Source: Aspidapion aeneum | Taxonomy: Eukaryota > Arthropoda > Insecta > Coleoptera > Brentidae | DNA length: 64,000 nucleotides | Reading direction: 5' to 3' | NCBI GenBank assembly: GCA_963576565.1 | Contig: CAUYVT010000055.1 | Location: forward strand, 1,253,001 to 1,317,000 | Shown here: one piece after another, positions 1-15,000 of the stretch | Layout of the letters: each line of letters starts with the position of its first letter | Position numbering within the stretch: the first letter of the stretch is position 1 | Made by a program: the position numbers and the translations under genes | The notes under the pieces: model-generated | What the model was told of the DNA's origin: nothing | Database searches by the model: none | Seen by the model: only the letters and a program-made list of their open reading frames with translations

Positions 1-3000
1 GTCTGTATGTCTGTCTGTATGTCTGTCTGTATGTCTGTATGTCTGTCTGTATGTCTGTCTGTATGTCTGTCTGTATGTCTGTCTGTATGTCTGTCTGTAT
101 GTCTGTCTGTATGTCTGTCTGTCTGTATGTCTGTATGTCTGTATGTCTGTATGTCTGTATGTCTGTATGTCTGTCTGTATGTCTGTCTGTATGTCTGTCT
201 GTATGTCTGTCTGTATGTCTGTCTGTATGTCTGTCTGTATGTCTGTCTGTCTGTCTGTATGTCTGTCTGTATGTCTGTCTGTCTGTATGTCTGTCTGTAT
301 GTCTGTCTGTATGTCTGTCTGTATGTCTGTCTGTATGTCTGTCTGTATGTCTGTCTGTATGTCTGTCTGTATGTCTGTCTGTATGTCTGTCTGTATGTCT
401 GTCTGTATGTCTGTCTGTATGTCTGTCTGTATGTCTGTCTGTATGTCTGTCTGTATGTCTGTCTGTATGTCTGTCTTTATGTCTGTCTGTATGTCTGTCT
501 GTATGTCTGTCTGTATGTCTGTCTGTATGTCTGTCTGTATGTCTGTCTGTATGTCTGTCTGTATGTCTGTCTGTATGTCTGTCTGTATGTCTGTCTGTAT
601 GTCTGTCTGTATGTCTGTCTGTAGGTCTGTCTGTATGTCTGTCTGTATGTCTGTCTGTATGTCTGTATGTCTGTATGTCTGTCTGTATGTCTGTCTGTAT
701 GTCTGTCTGTCTGTATGTCTGTCTGTATGTCTGTCTGTCTGTATGTCTGTCTGTATATCTGTCTGTATGTCTGTCTGTATGTCTGTCTGTATGTCTGTCT
801 GTATGTCTATCTGTCTGTCTGTCTGTCTGTCTGTATGTCTGTCTGTATGTCTGTCTGTATGTCTGTCTGTATGTCTGTCTGTATGTCTGTCTGTCTGTAT
901 GTCTGTCTGTCTGTCTGTATGTCTGTCTGTATGTCTGTCTGTATGTCTGTCTGTATGTCTGTCTGTATGTCTGTCTGTATGTCTGTCTGTCTGTATGTCT
1001 GTATGTCTGTCTGTATGTCTGTCTGTATGTCCTGTCTGTATGTCTGTCTGTATGTCTGTCTGTATGTCTGTCTGTATGTCTGTCTGTATGTCTGTCTGTA
1101 TGTCTGTCTGTATGTCTGTCTGTATGTCTGTCTGTATGTCTGTCTGTATGTCTGTCTGTATGTCTGTCTGTATGTCTGTCTGTATGTCTGTCTGTATGTC
1201 TGTCTGTATGTCTGTATGTCTGTCTGTATGTCTGTCTGTATGTCTGTCTGTATGTCTGTCTGTATGTCTGTCTGTATGTCTGTCTGTATGTCTGTCTGTA
1301 TGTCTGTCTGTATGTCTGTCTGTATGTCTGTCTGTATGTCTGTCTGTATGTCTGTCTGTATGTCTGTCTGTATGTCTGTCTGTATGTCTGTCTGTATGTC
1401 TGTCTGTATGTCTGTCTGTATGTCTGTCTGTATGTCTGTCTGTATGTCTGTCTGTATGTCTGTCTGTATGTCTGTCTGTATGTCTGTCTGTATGTCTGTC
1501 TGTATGTCTGTCTGTATGTCTGTCTGTATGTCTGTCTGTATGTCTGTCTGTATGTCTGTCTGTATGTCTGTCTGTATGTCTGTCTGTATGTCTGTCTGTA
1601 TGTCTGTCTGTATGTCTGTCTGTATGTCTGTCTGTATGTCTGTCTGTATGTCTGTCTGTATGTCTGTCTGTATGTCTGTCTGTATGTCTGTCTGTATGTC
1701 TGTCTGTATGTCTGTCTGTATGTCTGTCTGTATGTCTGTCTGTATGTCTGTCTGTATATCTGTCTGTATGTCTGTCTGTATGTCTGTCTGTATGTCTGTC
1801 TGTATGTCTGTCTGTATGTCTGTATGTCTGTATGTCTGTCTGTATGTCTGTCTGTATGTCTGTCTGTATGTCTGTCTGTATGTCTGTCTGTATGTCTGTC
1901 TGTATGTCTGTCTGTATGTCTGTCTGTATGTCTGTCTGTATGTCTGTCTGTATGTCTGTCTGTATGTCTGTCTGTATGTCTGTCTGTATGTCTGTCTGTA
2001 TGTCTGTCTGTATGTCTGTCTGTATGTCTGTCTGTATGTCTGTCTGTATGTCTGTCTGTATGTCTGTCTGTATGTCTGTCTGTATGTCTGTCTGTAGGTC
2101 TGTCTGTATGTCTGTCTGTATGTCTGTCTGTATGTCTGTATGTCTGTATGTCTGTATGTCTGTCTGTATGTCTGTCTGTATGTCTGTCTGTCTGTATGTC
2201 TGTCTGTATGTCTGTATGTCTGTCTGTATGTCTGTCTGTATGTCTGTCTGTATGTCTGTCTGTATGTCTGTCTGTATGTCTGTCTGTATGTCTGTCTGTA
2301 TGTCTGTCTGTATGTCTGTCTGTATGTCTGTCTGTATGTCTGTCTGTATGTCTGTCTGTATGTCTGTCTGTATGTCTGTCTGTATGTCTGTCTGTATGTC
2401 TGTCTGTATGTCTGTCTGTATGTCTGTCTGTATGTCTGTCTGTATGTCTGTCTGTATGTCTGTCTGTATGTCTGTCTGTATGTCTGTCTGTATGTTTGTC
2501 TGTATGTCTGTCTGTATGTCTGTATGTCTGTATGTCTGTATGTCTGTATGTCTGTATGTCTGTATGTCTGTATGTCTGTATGTCTGTATGTCTGTATGTC
2601 TGTATGTCTGTATGTCTGTATGTCTGTATGTCTGTATGTCTGTATGTCTGTATGTCTGTATGTCTGTATGTCTGTATGTCTGTATGTCTGTATGTCTGTA
2701 TGTCTGTATGTCTGTCTGTATGTCTGTCTGTATGTCTGTCTGTATGTCTGTCTGTATGTCTGTCTGTATGTCTGTCTGTATGTCTGTCTGTATGTCTGTA
2801 TGTCTGTCTGTATGTCTGTCTGTATGTCTGTCTGTATGTCTGTCTGTATGTCTGTCTGTATGTCTGTCTGTATGTCTGTCTGTATGTCTGTCTGTATGTC
2901 TGTCTGTATGTCTGTCTGTATGTCTGTCTGTATGTCTGTCTGTATGTCTGTCTGTATGTCTGTCTGTATGTCTGTCTGTATGTCTGTCTGTATGTCTGTC

Positions 3001-6000
3001 TGTATGTCTGTCTGTATGTCTGTCTGTATGTCTGTCTGTATGTCTGTCTGTATGTCTGTCTGTATGTCTGTCTGTATGTCTGTCTGTATGTCTGTCTGTA
3101 TGTCTGTCTGTATGTCTGTCTGTATGTCTGTCTGTATGTCTGTCTGTATGTCTGTCTGTATGTCTGTCTGTATGTCTGTCTGTATGTCTGTCTGTATGTC
3201 TGTCTGTATGTCTGTCTGTATGTCTGTCTGTATGTCTGTCTGTATGTCTGTCTGTATGTCTGTCTGTATGTCTGTCTGTATGTCTGTCTGTATGTCTGTC
3301 TGTCTGTATGTCTGTCTGTATGTCTGTCTGTATGTCTGTCTGTATGTCTGTCTGTATGTCTGTCTGTATGTCTGTCTGTATGTCTGTCTGTATGTCTGTC
3401 TGTATGTCTGTCTGTATGTCTGTCTGTATGTCTGTCTGTATGTCTGTCTGTATGTCTGTCTGTATGTCTGTCTGTATGTCTGTCTGTATGTCTGTCTGTA
3501 TGTCTGTCTGTATGTCTGTCTGTATGTCTGTCTGTATGTCTGTCTGTATGTCTGTCTGTATGTCTGTCTGTATGTCTGTCTGTATGTCTGTCTGTATGTC
3601 TGTCTGTATGTCTGTCTGTATGTCTGTCTGTATGTCTGTCTGTATGTCTGTCTGTATGTCTGTCTGTATGTCTGTCTGTATGTCTGTCTATATGTCTGTC
3701 TGTCTGTATGTCTGTCTGTCTGTATGTCTGTCTGTCTGTATGTCTGTCTGTATGTCTGTCTGTATGTCTGTCTGTATGTCTGTCTGTATGTCTGTCTGTA
3801 TGTATGTCTGTCTGTATGTCTGTCTGTATGTCTGTCTGTATGTCTGTCTGTATGTCTGTCTGTATGTCTGTCTGTATGTCTGTCTGTATGTCTGTCTGTA
3901 TGTCTGTCTGTATGTCTGTCTGTATGTCTGTCTGTATGTCTGTCTGTATGTCTGTCTGTATGTCTGTCTGTATGTCTGTCTGTATGTCTGTCTGTATGTC
4001 TGTCTGTATGTCTGTCTGTATGTCTGTCTGTATGTCTGTCTGTATGTCTGTCTGTATGTCTGTCTGTATGTCTGTCTGTATGTCTGTCTGTATGTCTGTC
4101 TGTATGTCTGTCTGTATGTGTGTCTGTATGTCTGTCTGTATGTCTGTCTGTATGTCTGTCTGTATGTCTGTCCGTATGTCTGTCTGTATGTCTGTCTGTA
4201 TGTCTGTCTGTCTGTATGTCTGTCTGTATGTCTGTCTGTATGTCTGTCTGTATGTCTGTCTTGTATGTCTGTCTGTATGTCTGTCTGTATGTCTGTCTGT
4301 ATGTCTGTCTGTATGTCTGTCTGTATGTCTGTCTGTATGTCTGTCTGTATGTCTGTCTGTATGTCTGTCTGTATGTCTGTCTGTATGTCTGTCTGTATGT
4401 CTGTCTGTATGTCTGTCTGTATGTCTGTCTGTATGTCTGTCTGTATGTCTGTCTGTATGTCTGTCTGTATGTCTGTCTGTATGTCTGTCTGTATGTCTGT
4501 CTGTATGTCTGTCTGTCATGTCTGTCTGTATGTCTGTCTGTATGTCTGTCTGTATGTCTGTCTGTATGTCTGTCTGTATGTCTGTCTGTATGTCTGTCTG
4601 TATGTCTGTCTGTATGTCTGTCTGTATGTCTGTCTGTATGTCTGTCTGTATGTCTGTCTTTATGTCTGTCTGTATGTCTGTCTGTATGTCTGTCTGTATG
4701 TCTGTCTGTATGTCTGTCTGTATGTCTGTCTGTATGTCTGTCTGTATGTCTGTCTGTATGTCTGTCTGTATGTCTGTCTGTATGTCTGTCTGTATGTCTG
4801 TCTGTATGTCTGTCTGTATGTCTGTATGTCTGTATGTCTGTCTGTATGTCTGTCTGTATGTCTGTCTGTATGTCTGTCTGTATGTCTGTCTGTATGTCTG
4901 TATGTCTGTATGTCTGTCTGTATGTCTGTCTGTATGTCTGTCTGTATGTCTGTCTGTATGTCTGTCTGTATGTCTGTCTGTATGTCTGTCTGTATGTCTG
5001 TCTGTATGTCTGTCTGTATGTCTGTCTGTATGTCTGTCTGTATGTCTGTCTGTATGTCTGTCTGTATGTCTGTCTGTATGTCTGTCTGTATGTCTGTCTG
5101 TATATCTGTCTGTATGTCTGTCTGTATGTCTGTATGTCTGTCTGTATGTCTGTCTGTATGTCTGTCTGTATGTCTGTCTGTATGTCTGTCTGTATGTCTG
5201 TCTGTATGTCTGTCTGTATGTCTGTCTGTATGTCTGTCTGTATGTCTGTCTGTATGTCTGTCTGTATGTCTGTCTGTATGTCTGTCTGTATGTCTGTCTG
5301 TCTGTATGTCTGTCTGTATGTCTGTCTGTATGTCTGTCTGTATGTCTGTCTGTATGTCTGTCTGTATGTCTGTCTGTATGTCTGTCTGTATGTCTGTCTG
5401 TATGTCTGTCTGTATGTCTGTCTGTATGTCTGTCTGTATGTCTGTCTGTATGTCTGTCTGTATGTCTGTCTGTATGTCTGTCTGTATGTCTGTCTGTATG
5501 TCTGTCTGTATGTCTGTCTGTATGTCTGTCTGTATGTCTGTCTGTATGTCTGTCTGTATGTCTGTCTGTATGTCTGTCTCTGTATGTCTGTCTGTATGTC
5601 TGTCTGTATGTCTGTCTGTATGTCTGTCTGTATGTCTGTCTGTATGTCTGTCTGTATGTCTGTCTGTATGTCTGTCTGTATGTCTGTCTGTATGTCTGTC
5701 TGTATGTCTGTCTGTATGTCTGTCTGTATGTCTGTCTGTATGTCTGTCTGTATGTCTGTCTGTATGTCTGTCTGTATGTCTGTCTGTATGTCTGTCTGTA
5801 TGTCTGTCTGTATGTCTGTCTGTATGTCTGTCTGTATGTCCTGTCTGTATGTCTGTCTGTATGTCTGTCTGTATGTCTGTCTGTATGTCTGTCTGTATGT
5901 CTGTCTGTATGTCTGTCTGTATGTCTGTCTGTATGTCTGTCTGTATGTCTGTCTGTATGTCTGTCTGTATGTCTGTCTGTATGTCTGTCTGTATGTCTGT

Positions 6001-9000
6001 CTGTATGTCTGTCTGTATGTCTGTCTGTATGTCTGTCTGTATGTTTGTCTGTATGTCTGTCTGTATGTCTGTCTGTATGTCTGTCTGTATGTCTGTCTGT
6101 ATGTCTGTCTGTATGTCTGTCTGTATGTCTGTCTGTATGTCTGTCTGTATGGTCTGTCTGTATGTCTGTCTGTATGTCTGTCTGTATGTCTGTCTGTATG
6201 TCTGTCTGTCTGTATGTCTGTCTGTATGTCGTCTGTCTGTATGTCTGTCTGTATGTCTGTCTGTATGTCTGTCTGTATGTCTGTCTGTATGTCTGTCTGT
6301 ATGTCTGTCTGTATGTCTGTCTGTATGTCTGTCTGTATGTCTGTCTGTATGTCTGTCTGTATGTCTGTCTGTATGTCTGTCTGTATGTCTGTCTGTATGT
6401 CTGTCTGTATGTCTGTCTGTATGTCTGTCTGTATGTCTGTCTGTATGTCTGTCTGTATGTCTGTCTGTATGTCTGTCTGTATGTCTGTCTGTATGTCTGT
6501 CTGTATGTCTGTCTGTATGTCTGTCTGTCTGTATGTCTGTCTGTATGTCTGTCTGTATGTCTGTCTGTATGTCTGTCTGTATGTCTGTCTGTATGTCTGT
6601 CTGTATGTCTGTCTGTATGTCTGTCTGTATGTCTGTCTGTATGTCTGTCTGTATGTCTGTCTGTATGTCTGTCTGTATGTCTGTCTGTATGTCTGTCTGT
6701 ATGTCTGTCTGTATGTCTGTCTGTATGTCTGTCTGTATGTCTGTCTGTATGTCTGTCTGTATGTCTGTCTGTATGTCTGTCTGTATGTCTGTCTGTATGT
6801 CTGTCTGTATGTCTGTCTGTATGTCTGTCTGTATGTCTGTCTGTATGTCTGTCTGTATGTCTGTCTGTATGTCTGTCTGTATGTCTGTCTGTATGTCTGT
6901 CTGTATGTCTGTCTGTATGTCTTCTGTATGTCTGTCTGTATGTCTGTCTGTATGTCTGTCTGTATGTCTGTCTGTATGTCTGTCTGTATGTCTGTCTGTA
7001 TGTCTGTCTGTATGTCTGTCTGTATGTCTGTCTGTATGTCTGTCTGTATGTCTGTCTGTATGTCTGTCTGTATGTCTGTCTGTATGTCTGTCTGTATGTC
7101 TGTCTGTATGTCTGTCTGTATGTCTGTCTGTATGTCTGTCTGTATGTCTGTCTGTATGTCTGTCTGTATGTCTGTCTGTATGTCTGTCTGTATGTCTGTC
7201 TGTATGTCTGTCTGTATGTCTGTCTGTATGTCTGTCTGTATGTCTGTCTGTATGTCTGTCTGTATGTCTGTCTGTATGTCTGTCTGTATGTCTGTCTGTA
7301 TGTCTGTCTGTATGTCTGTCTGTATGTCTGTCTGTATGTCTGTCTGTATGTCTGTCTGTATGTCTGTCTGTATGTCTGTCTGTATGTCTGTCTGTATGTC
7401 TGTCTGTATGTCTGTCTGTATGTCTGTCTGTATGTCTGTCTGTCTGTATGTCTGTCTGTATGTCTGTCTGTATGTCTGTCTGTATGTCTGTCTGTATGTC
7501 TGTCTGTATGTCTGTCTGTATGTCTGTCTGTATGTCTGTCTGTATGTCTGTCTGTATGTCTGTCTGTATGTCTGTCTGTATGTCTGTCTGTATGTCTGTC
7601 TGTATGTCTGTCTGTATGTCTGTCTGTATGTCTGTCTGTATGTCTGTCTGTATGTCTGTCTGTCTGTATGTCTGTCTGTATGTCTGTCTGTATGTCTGTC
7701 TGTATGTCTGTCTGTATGTCTGTCTGTATGTCTGTCTGTATGTCTGTCTGTATGTCTGTCTGTATGTCTGTCTGTATGTCTGTCTGTATGTCTGTCTGTA
7801 TGTCTGTCTGTATGTCTGTCTGTATGTCTGTCTGTATGTCTGTCTGTATGTCTGTCTGTATGTCTGTCTGTATGTCTGTCTGTATGTCTGTCTGTATGTC
7901 TGTCTGTATGTCTGTCTGTATGTCTGTCTGTATGTCTGTCTGTATGTCTGTCTGTATGTCTGTCTGTCTGTATGTCTGTCTGTATGTCTGTCTGTCTGTC
8001 TGTCTGTATGTCTGTCTGTATGTCTGTCTGTATGTCTGTCTGTCTGTTTCTGTCTGTATGTCTGTCTGTATGTCTGTCTGTATGTCTGTCTGTATGTCTG
8101 TCTGTATGTCTGTCTGTATGTCTGTCTGTATGTCTGTCTGTTGTCTGTCTGTATGTCTGTCTGTATATCTGTCTGTATGTCTGTCTGTATGTCCTGTATG
8201 TCTGTCTGTATGTCTGTCTGTATGTCTGTCTGTATGTCTGTCTGTATGTCTGTCTGTATGTCTGTCTGTATGTCTGTCTGTATGTCTGTCTGTATGTCTG
8301 TCTGTATGTCTGTCTGTATGTCTGTCTGTATGTCTGTCTGTATGTCTGTCTGTATGTCTGTCTGTATGTCTGTCTGTATGTCTGTCTGTATGTCTGTCTG
8401 TATGTCTGTCTGTATGTCTGTCTGTATGTCTGTCTGTATGTCTGTCTGTATGTCTGTCTGTATGTCTGTCTGTATGTCTGTCTGTATGTCTGTCTGTATG
8501 TCTGTCTGTATGTCTGTCTGTATGTCTGTCTGTATGTCTGTCTGTATGTCTGTCTGTATGTCTGTCTGTATGTCTGTCTGTATGTCTGTCTGTATGTCTG
8601 TCTGTATGTCTGTCTGTATGTCTGTCTGTATGTCTGTCTGTATGTCTGTCTGTATGTCTGTCTGTATGTCTGTCTGTATGTCTGTCTGTATGTCTGTCTG
8701 TATGTCTGTCTGTATGTCTGTCTGTATGTCTGTCTGTATGTCTGTCTGTATGTCTGTCTGTATGTCTGTCTGTATGTCTGTCTGTATGTCTGTCTGTATG
8801 TCTGTCTGTATGTCTGTCTGTATGTCTGTCTGTATGTCTGTCTGTATGTCTGTCTGTATGTCTGTCTGTATGTCTGTCTGTATGTCTGTCTGTATGTCTG
8901 TCTGTATGCCTGTCTGTATGCTCTGTATGTCTGTCTGTATGTCTGTCTGTATGTCTGTCTGTATGTCTGTCTGTATGTCTGTCTGTATGTATGTCTGTCT

Positions 9001-12000
9001 GTATGTCTGTCTGTATGTCTGTCTGTATGTCTGTCTGTATGTCTGTCTGTATGTCTGTCTGTATGTCTGTCTGTATGTCTGTCTGTATGTCTGTCTGTAT
9101 GTCTGTCTGTATGTCTGTCTGTATGTCTGTCTGTATGTCTGTCTGTATGTCTGTCTGTATGTCTGTCTGTATGTCTGTCTGTATGTCTGTCTGTATGTCT
9201 GTCTGTATGTCTGTCTGTATGTCTGTCTGTATGTCTGTCTGTATGTCTGTCTGTATGTCTGTCTGTATGTCTGTCTGTATGTCTGTCTGTATGTCTGTCT
9301 GTATGTCTGTCTGTATGTCTGTCTGTATGTCTGTCTGTATGTCTGTCTGTATGTCTGTCTGTATGTCTGTCTGTATGTCTGTCTGTATGTCTGTCTGTAT
9401 GTCTGTCTGTATGTCTGTCTGTATGTCTGTCTGTATGTCTGTCTGTATGTCTGTCTGTATGTCTGTCTGTATGTCTGTCTGTATGTCTGTCTGTATGTCT
9501 GTCTGTATGTCTGTCTGTATGTCTGTCTGTATGTCTGTCTGTATGTCTGTCTGTATGTCTGTCTGTATGTCTGTCTGTATGTCTGTCTGTATGTCTGTCT
9601 GTATGTCTGTCTGTATGTCTGTCTGTATGTCTGTCTGTATGTCTGTCTGTATGTCTGTCTGTATGTCTGTCTGTATGTCTGTCTGTATGTCTGTCTGTCT
9701 GTATGTCTGTCTGTATGTCTGTCTGTATGTCTGTCTGTATGTCTGTCTGTATGTCTGTCTGTATGTCTGTCTGTATGTCTGTCTGTATGTCTGTCTGTAT
9801 GTCTGTCTGTATGTCTGTCTGTATGTCTGTCTGTATGTCTGTCTGTATGTCTGTCTGTATGTCTGTCTGTATGTCTGTCTGTATGTCTGTCTGTATGTCT
9901 GTCTGTATGTCTGTCTGTATGTCTGTCTGTATGTCTGTCTGTATGTCTGTCTGTATGTCTGTCTGTATGTCTGTCTGTATGTCTGTCTGTATGTCTGTCT
10001 GTATGTCTGTCTGTATGTCTGTCTGTATGTCTGTCTGTATGTCTGTCTGTATGTCTGTCTGTATGTCTGTCTGTATGTCTGTCTGTATGTCTGTCTGTAT
10101 GTCTGTCTGTATGTCTGTCTGTATGTCTGTCTGTATGTCTGTCTGTATGTCTGTCTGTATGTCTGTCTGTATGTCTGTCTGTATGTCTGTCTGTATGTCT
10201 GTCTGTATGTCTGTCTGTATGTCTGTCTGTATGTCTGTCTGTATGTCTGTCTGTATGTCTGTCTGTATGTCTGTCTGTATGTCTGTCTGTATGTCTGTCT
10301 GTATGTCTGTCTGTATGTCTGTCTGTATGTCTGTCTGTATGTCTGTCTGTATGTCTGTCTGTATGTCTGTCTGTATGTCTGTCTGTATGTCTGTCTGTAT
10401 GTCTGTCTGTATGTCTGTCTGTATGTCTGTCTGTATGTCTGTCTGTATGTCTGTCTGTATGTCTGTCTGTATGTCTGTCTGTATGTCTGTCTGTATGTCT
10501 GTCTGTATGTCTGTCTGTATGTCTGTCTGTATGTCTGTCTGTATGTCTGTCTGTATGTCTGTCTGTATGTCTGTCTGTATGTCTGTCTGTATGTCTGTCT
10601 GTATGTCTGTCTGTATGTCTGTCTGTATGTCTGTCTGTATGTCTGTCTGTATGTCTGTCTGTATGTCTGTCTGTATGTCTGTCTGTATGTCTGTCTGTAT
10701 GTCTGTCTGTATGTCTGTCTGTATGTCTGTCTGTATGTCTGTCTGTATGTCTGTCTGTATGTCTGTCTGTATGTCTGTCTGTATGTCTGTCTGTATGTCT
10801 GTCTGTATGTCTGTCTGTATGTCTGTCTGTATGTCTGTCTGTATGTCTGTCTGTATGTCTGTCTGTATGTCTGTCTGTATGTCTGTCTGTATGTCTGTCT
10901 GTATGTCTGTCTGTATGTCTGTCTGTATGTCTGTCTGTATGTCTGTCTGTATGTCTGTCTGTCTGTATGTCTGTCTGTATGTCTGTCTGTATGTCTGTCT
11001 GTATGTCTGTCTGTATGTCTGTCTGTATGTCTGTCTGTATGTCTGTCTGTATGTCTGTCTGTATGTCTGTCTGTATGTCTGTCTGTATGTCTGTCTGTAT
11101 GTCTGTCTGTATGTCTGTCTGTATGTCTGTCTGTATGTCTGTCTGTATGTCTGTCTGTATGTCTGTCTGTATGTCTGTCTGTATGTCTGTCTGTATGTCT
11201 GTCTGTATGTCTGTCTGTATGTCTGTCTGTATGTCTGTCTGTATGTCTGTCTGTATGTCTGTCTGTATGTCTGTCTGTATGTCTGTCTGTATGTCTGTCT
11301 GTATGTCTGTCTGTATGTCTGTCTGTATGTCTGTCTGTATGTCTGTCTGTATGTCTGTCTGTATGTCTGTCTGTATGTCTGTCTGTATGTCTGTCTGTAT
11401 GTCTGTCTGTATGTCTGTCTGTATGTCTGTCTGTATGTCTGTCTGTATGTCTGTCTGTATGTCTGTCTGTATGTCTGTCTGTATGTCTGTCTGTATGTCT
11501 GTCTGTATGTCTGTCTGTATGTCTGTCTGTATGTATGTCTGTATGTATGTCTGTCTGTATGTCTGTCTGTATGTCTGTCTGTATGTCTGTCTGTATGTCT
11601 GTCTGTATGTCTGTCTGTATGTCTGTCTGTATGTCTGTCTGTATGTCTGTCTGTATGTCTGTCTGTATGTCTGTCTGTAGCTGTATGTCTGTCTGTATGT
11701 CTGTCTGTATGTCTGTCTGTATGTCTGTCTGTATGTCTGTCTGTATGTCTGTCTGTATGTCTGTCTGTATGTCTGTCTGTATGTCTGTCTGTATGTCTGT
11801 CTGTATGTCTGTCTGTATGTCTGTCTGTATGTCTGTCTGTATGTCTGTCTGTATGTCTGTCTGTATGTCTGTCTGTATGTCTGTCTGTATGTCTGTCTGT
11901 ATGTCTGTCTGTATGTCTGTCTGTATGTCTGTCTGTATGTCTGTCTGTCTGTATGTCTGTCTGTATGTCTGTCTGTATGTCTGTCTGTATGTCTGTCTGT

Positions 12001-15000
12001 ATGTCTGTCTGTATGTCTGTCTGTATGTCTGTCTGTATGTCTGTCTGTATGTCTGTCTGTATGTCTGTCTGTATGTCTGTCTGTATGTCTGTCTGTATGT
12101 CTGTCTGTATGTCTGTCTGTATGTCTGTCTGTATGTCTGTCTGTATGTCTGTCTGTATGTCTGTCTGTATGTCTGTCTGTATGTCTGTCTGTCTGTATGT
12201 CTGTCTGTATGTCTGTCTGTATGTCTGTCTGTCTGTATGTCTGTCTGTATGTCTGTCTGTATGTCTGTCTGTCTGTATGTCTGTCTGTATGTCTGTCTGT
12301 ATGTCTGTCTGTATGTCTGTCTGTATGTCTGTCTGTATGTCTGTCTGTATGTCTGTCTGTATGTCTGTCTGTATGTCTGTCTGTATGTCTGTCTGTATGT
12401 CTGTCTGTATGTCTGTCTGTATGTCTGTCTGTATGTCTGTCTGTATGTCTGTCTGTATGTCTGTCTGTATGTCTGTCTGTATGTCTGTCTGTATGTCTGT
12501 CTGTATGTCTGTCTGTATGTCTGTCTGTATGTCTGTCTGTATGTCTGTCTGTATATCTGTCTGTATGTCTGTCTGTATGTCTGTATGTCTGTCTGTATGT
12601 CTGTCTGTATGTCTGTCTGTATGTCTGTCTGTATGTCTGTCTGTATGTCTGTCTGTATGTCTGTCTGTATGTCTGTCTGTATGTCTGTCTGTATGTCTGT
12701 CTGTATGTCTGTCTGTATGTCTGTCTGTATGTCTGTCTGTATGTCTGTCTGTATGTCTTGTCTGTATGTCTGTCTGTATGTCTGTCTGTATGTCTGTCTG
12801 TATGTCTGTCTGTATGTCTGTCTGTATGTCTGTCTGTATGTCTGTCTGTATGTCTGTCTGTATGTCTGTCTGTATGTCTGTCTGTATGTCTGTCTGTATG
12901 TCTGTCTGTATGTCTGTCTGTATGTCTGTCTGTATGTCTGTCTGTATGTCTGTCTGTATGTCTGTCTGTATGTCTGTCTGTATGTCTGTCTGTATGTCTG
13001 TCTGTATGTCTGTCTGTATGTCTGTCTGTATGTCTGTCTGTATGTCTGTCTGTATGTCTGTCTGTATGTCTGTCTGTATGTCTGTCTGTATGTCTGTCTG
13101 TATGTCTGTCTGTATGTCTGTCTGTATGTCTGTCTGTATGTCTGTCTGTATGTCTGTCTGTATGTCTGTCTGTATGTCTGTCTGTATGTCTGTCTGTATG
13201 TCTGTCTGTATGTCTGTCTGTATGTCTGTCTGTATGTCTGTCTGTATGTCTGTCTGTATGTCTGTCTGTATGTCTGTCTGTATGTCTGTCTGTATGTCTG
13301 TCTGTATGCCTGTCTGTATGTCTGTCTGTATGTCTGTCTGTATGTCTGTCTGTATGTCTGTCTGTATGTCTGTCTGTATGTCTGTCTGTATGTCTGTCTG
13401 TATGTCTGTCTGTATGTCTGTCTGTATGTCTGTCTGTATGTCTGTCTGTATGTCTGTCTGTATGTCTGTCTGTATGTCTGTCTGTATGTCTGTCTGTATG
13501 TCTGTCTGTCTGTATGTCTGTCTGTATGTCTGTCTGTATGTCTGTCTGTATGTCTGTCTGTATGTCTGTCTGTATGTCTGTCTGTATGTCTGTCTGTATG
13601 TCTGTCTGTATGTCTGTCTGTATGTCTGTCTGTATGTCTGTCTGTATGTCTGTCTGTATGTCTGTCTGTATGTCTGTCTGTATGTCTGTCTGTATGTCTG
13701 TCTGTATGTCTGTCTGTATGTCTGTCTGTATGTCTGTCTGTATGTCTGTCTGTATGTCTGTCTGTATGTCTGTCTGTATGTCTGTCTGTATGTCTGTCTG
13801 TATGTCTGTCTGTATGTCTGTCTGTATGTCTGTCTGTATGTCTGTCTGTATGTCTGTCTGTATGTCTGTCTGTATGTCTGTCTGTATGTCTGTCTGTATG
13901 TCTGTCTGTATGTCTGTCTGTATGTCTGTCTGTATGTCTGTCTGTATGTCTGTCTGTATGTCTGTCTGTATGTCTGTCTGTATGTCTGTCTGTATGTCTG
14001 TCTGTATGTCTGTCTGTATGTCTGTCTGTATGTCCTGTCTGTATGTCTGTCTGTATGTCTGTCTGTATGTCTGTCTGTATGTCTGTCTGTATGTCTGTCT
14101 GTATGTCTGTCTGTATGTCTGTCTGTATGTCTGTCTGTATGTCTGTCTGTATGTCTGTCTGTATGTCTGTCTGTATGTCTGTCTGTATGTCTGTCTGTAT
14201 GTCTGTCTGTATGTCTGTCTGTATGTCTGTCTGTATGTCTGTCTGTATGTCTGTCTGTATGTCTGTCTGTATGTCTGTCTGTATGTCTGTCTGTATGTCT
14301 GTCTGTATGTCTGTCTGTATGTCTGTCTGTATGTCTGTCTGTATGTCTGTCTGTATGTCTGTCTGTATGTCTGTCTGTATGTCTGTCTGTATGTCTGTCT
14401 GTATGTCTGTCTGTATGTCTGTCTGTATGTCTGTCTGTATGTCTGTCTGTATGTCTGTCTGTATGTCTGTCTGTATGTCTGTCTGTATGTCTGTCTGTAT
14501 GTCTGTCTGTATGTCTGTCTGTATGTCTGTCCTGTATGTCTGTCTGTATGTCTGTCTGTATGTCTGTCTGTATGTCTGTCTGTATGTCTGTCTGTATGTC
14601 TGTCTGTATGTCTGTCTGTATGTCTGTCTGTATATCTGTCTGTATGTCTGTCTGTATGTTTGTCTGTATGTCTGTCTGTATGTCTGTCTGTATGTCTGTC
14701 TGTATGTCTGTCTGTATGTCTGTCTGTATGTCTGTCTGTATGTCTGTCTGTATGTCTGTCTGTATGTCTGTCTGTATGTCTGTCTGTATGTCTGTCTGTA
14801 TGTCTGTCTGTATGTCTGTCTGTATGTCTGTCTGTATGTCTGTCTGTATGTCTGTCTGTATGTCTGTCTGTATGTCTGTCTGTATGTCTGTCTGTATGTC
14901 TGTCTGTCTGTATGTCTGTCTGTATGTCTGTCTGTATGTCTGTCTGTATGTCTGTCTGTATGTCTGTCTGTATGTCTGTCTGTATGTCTGTCTGTATGTC

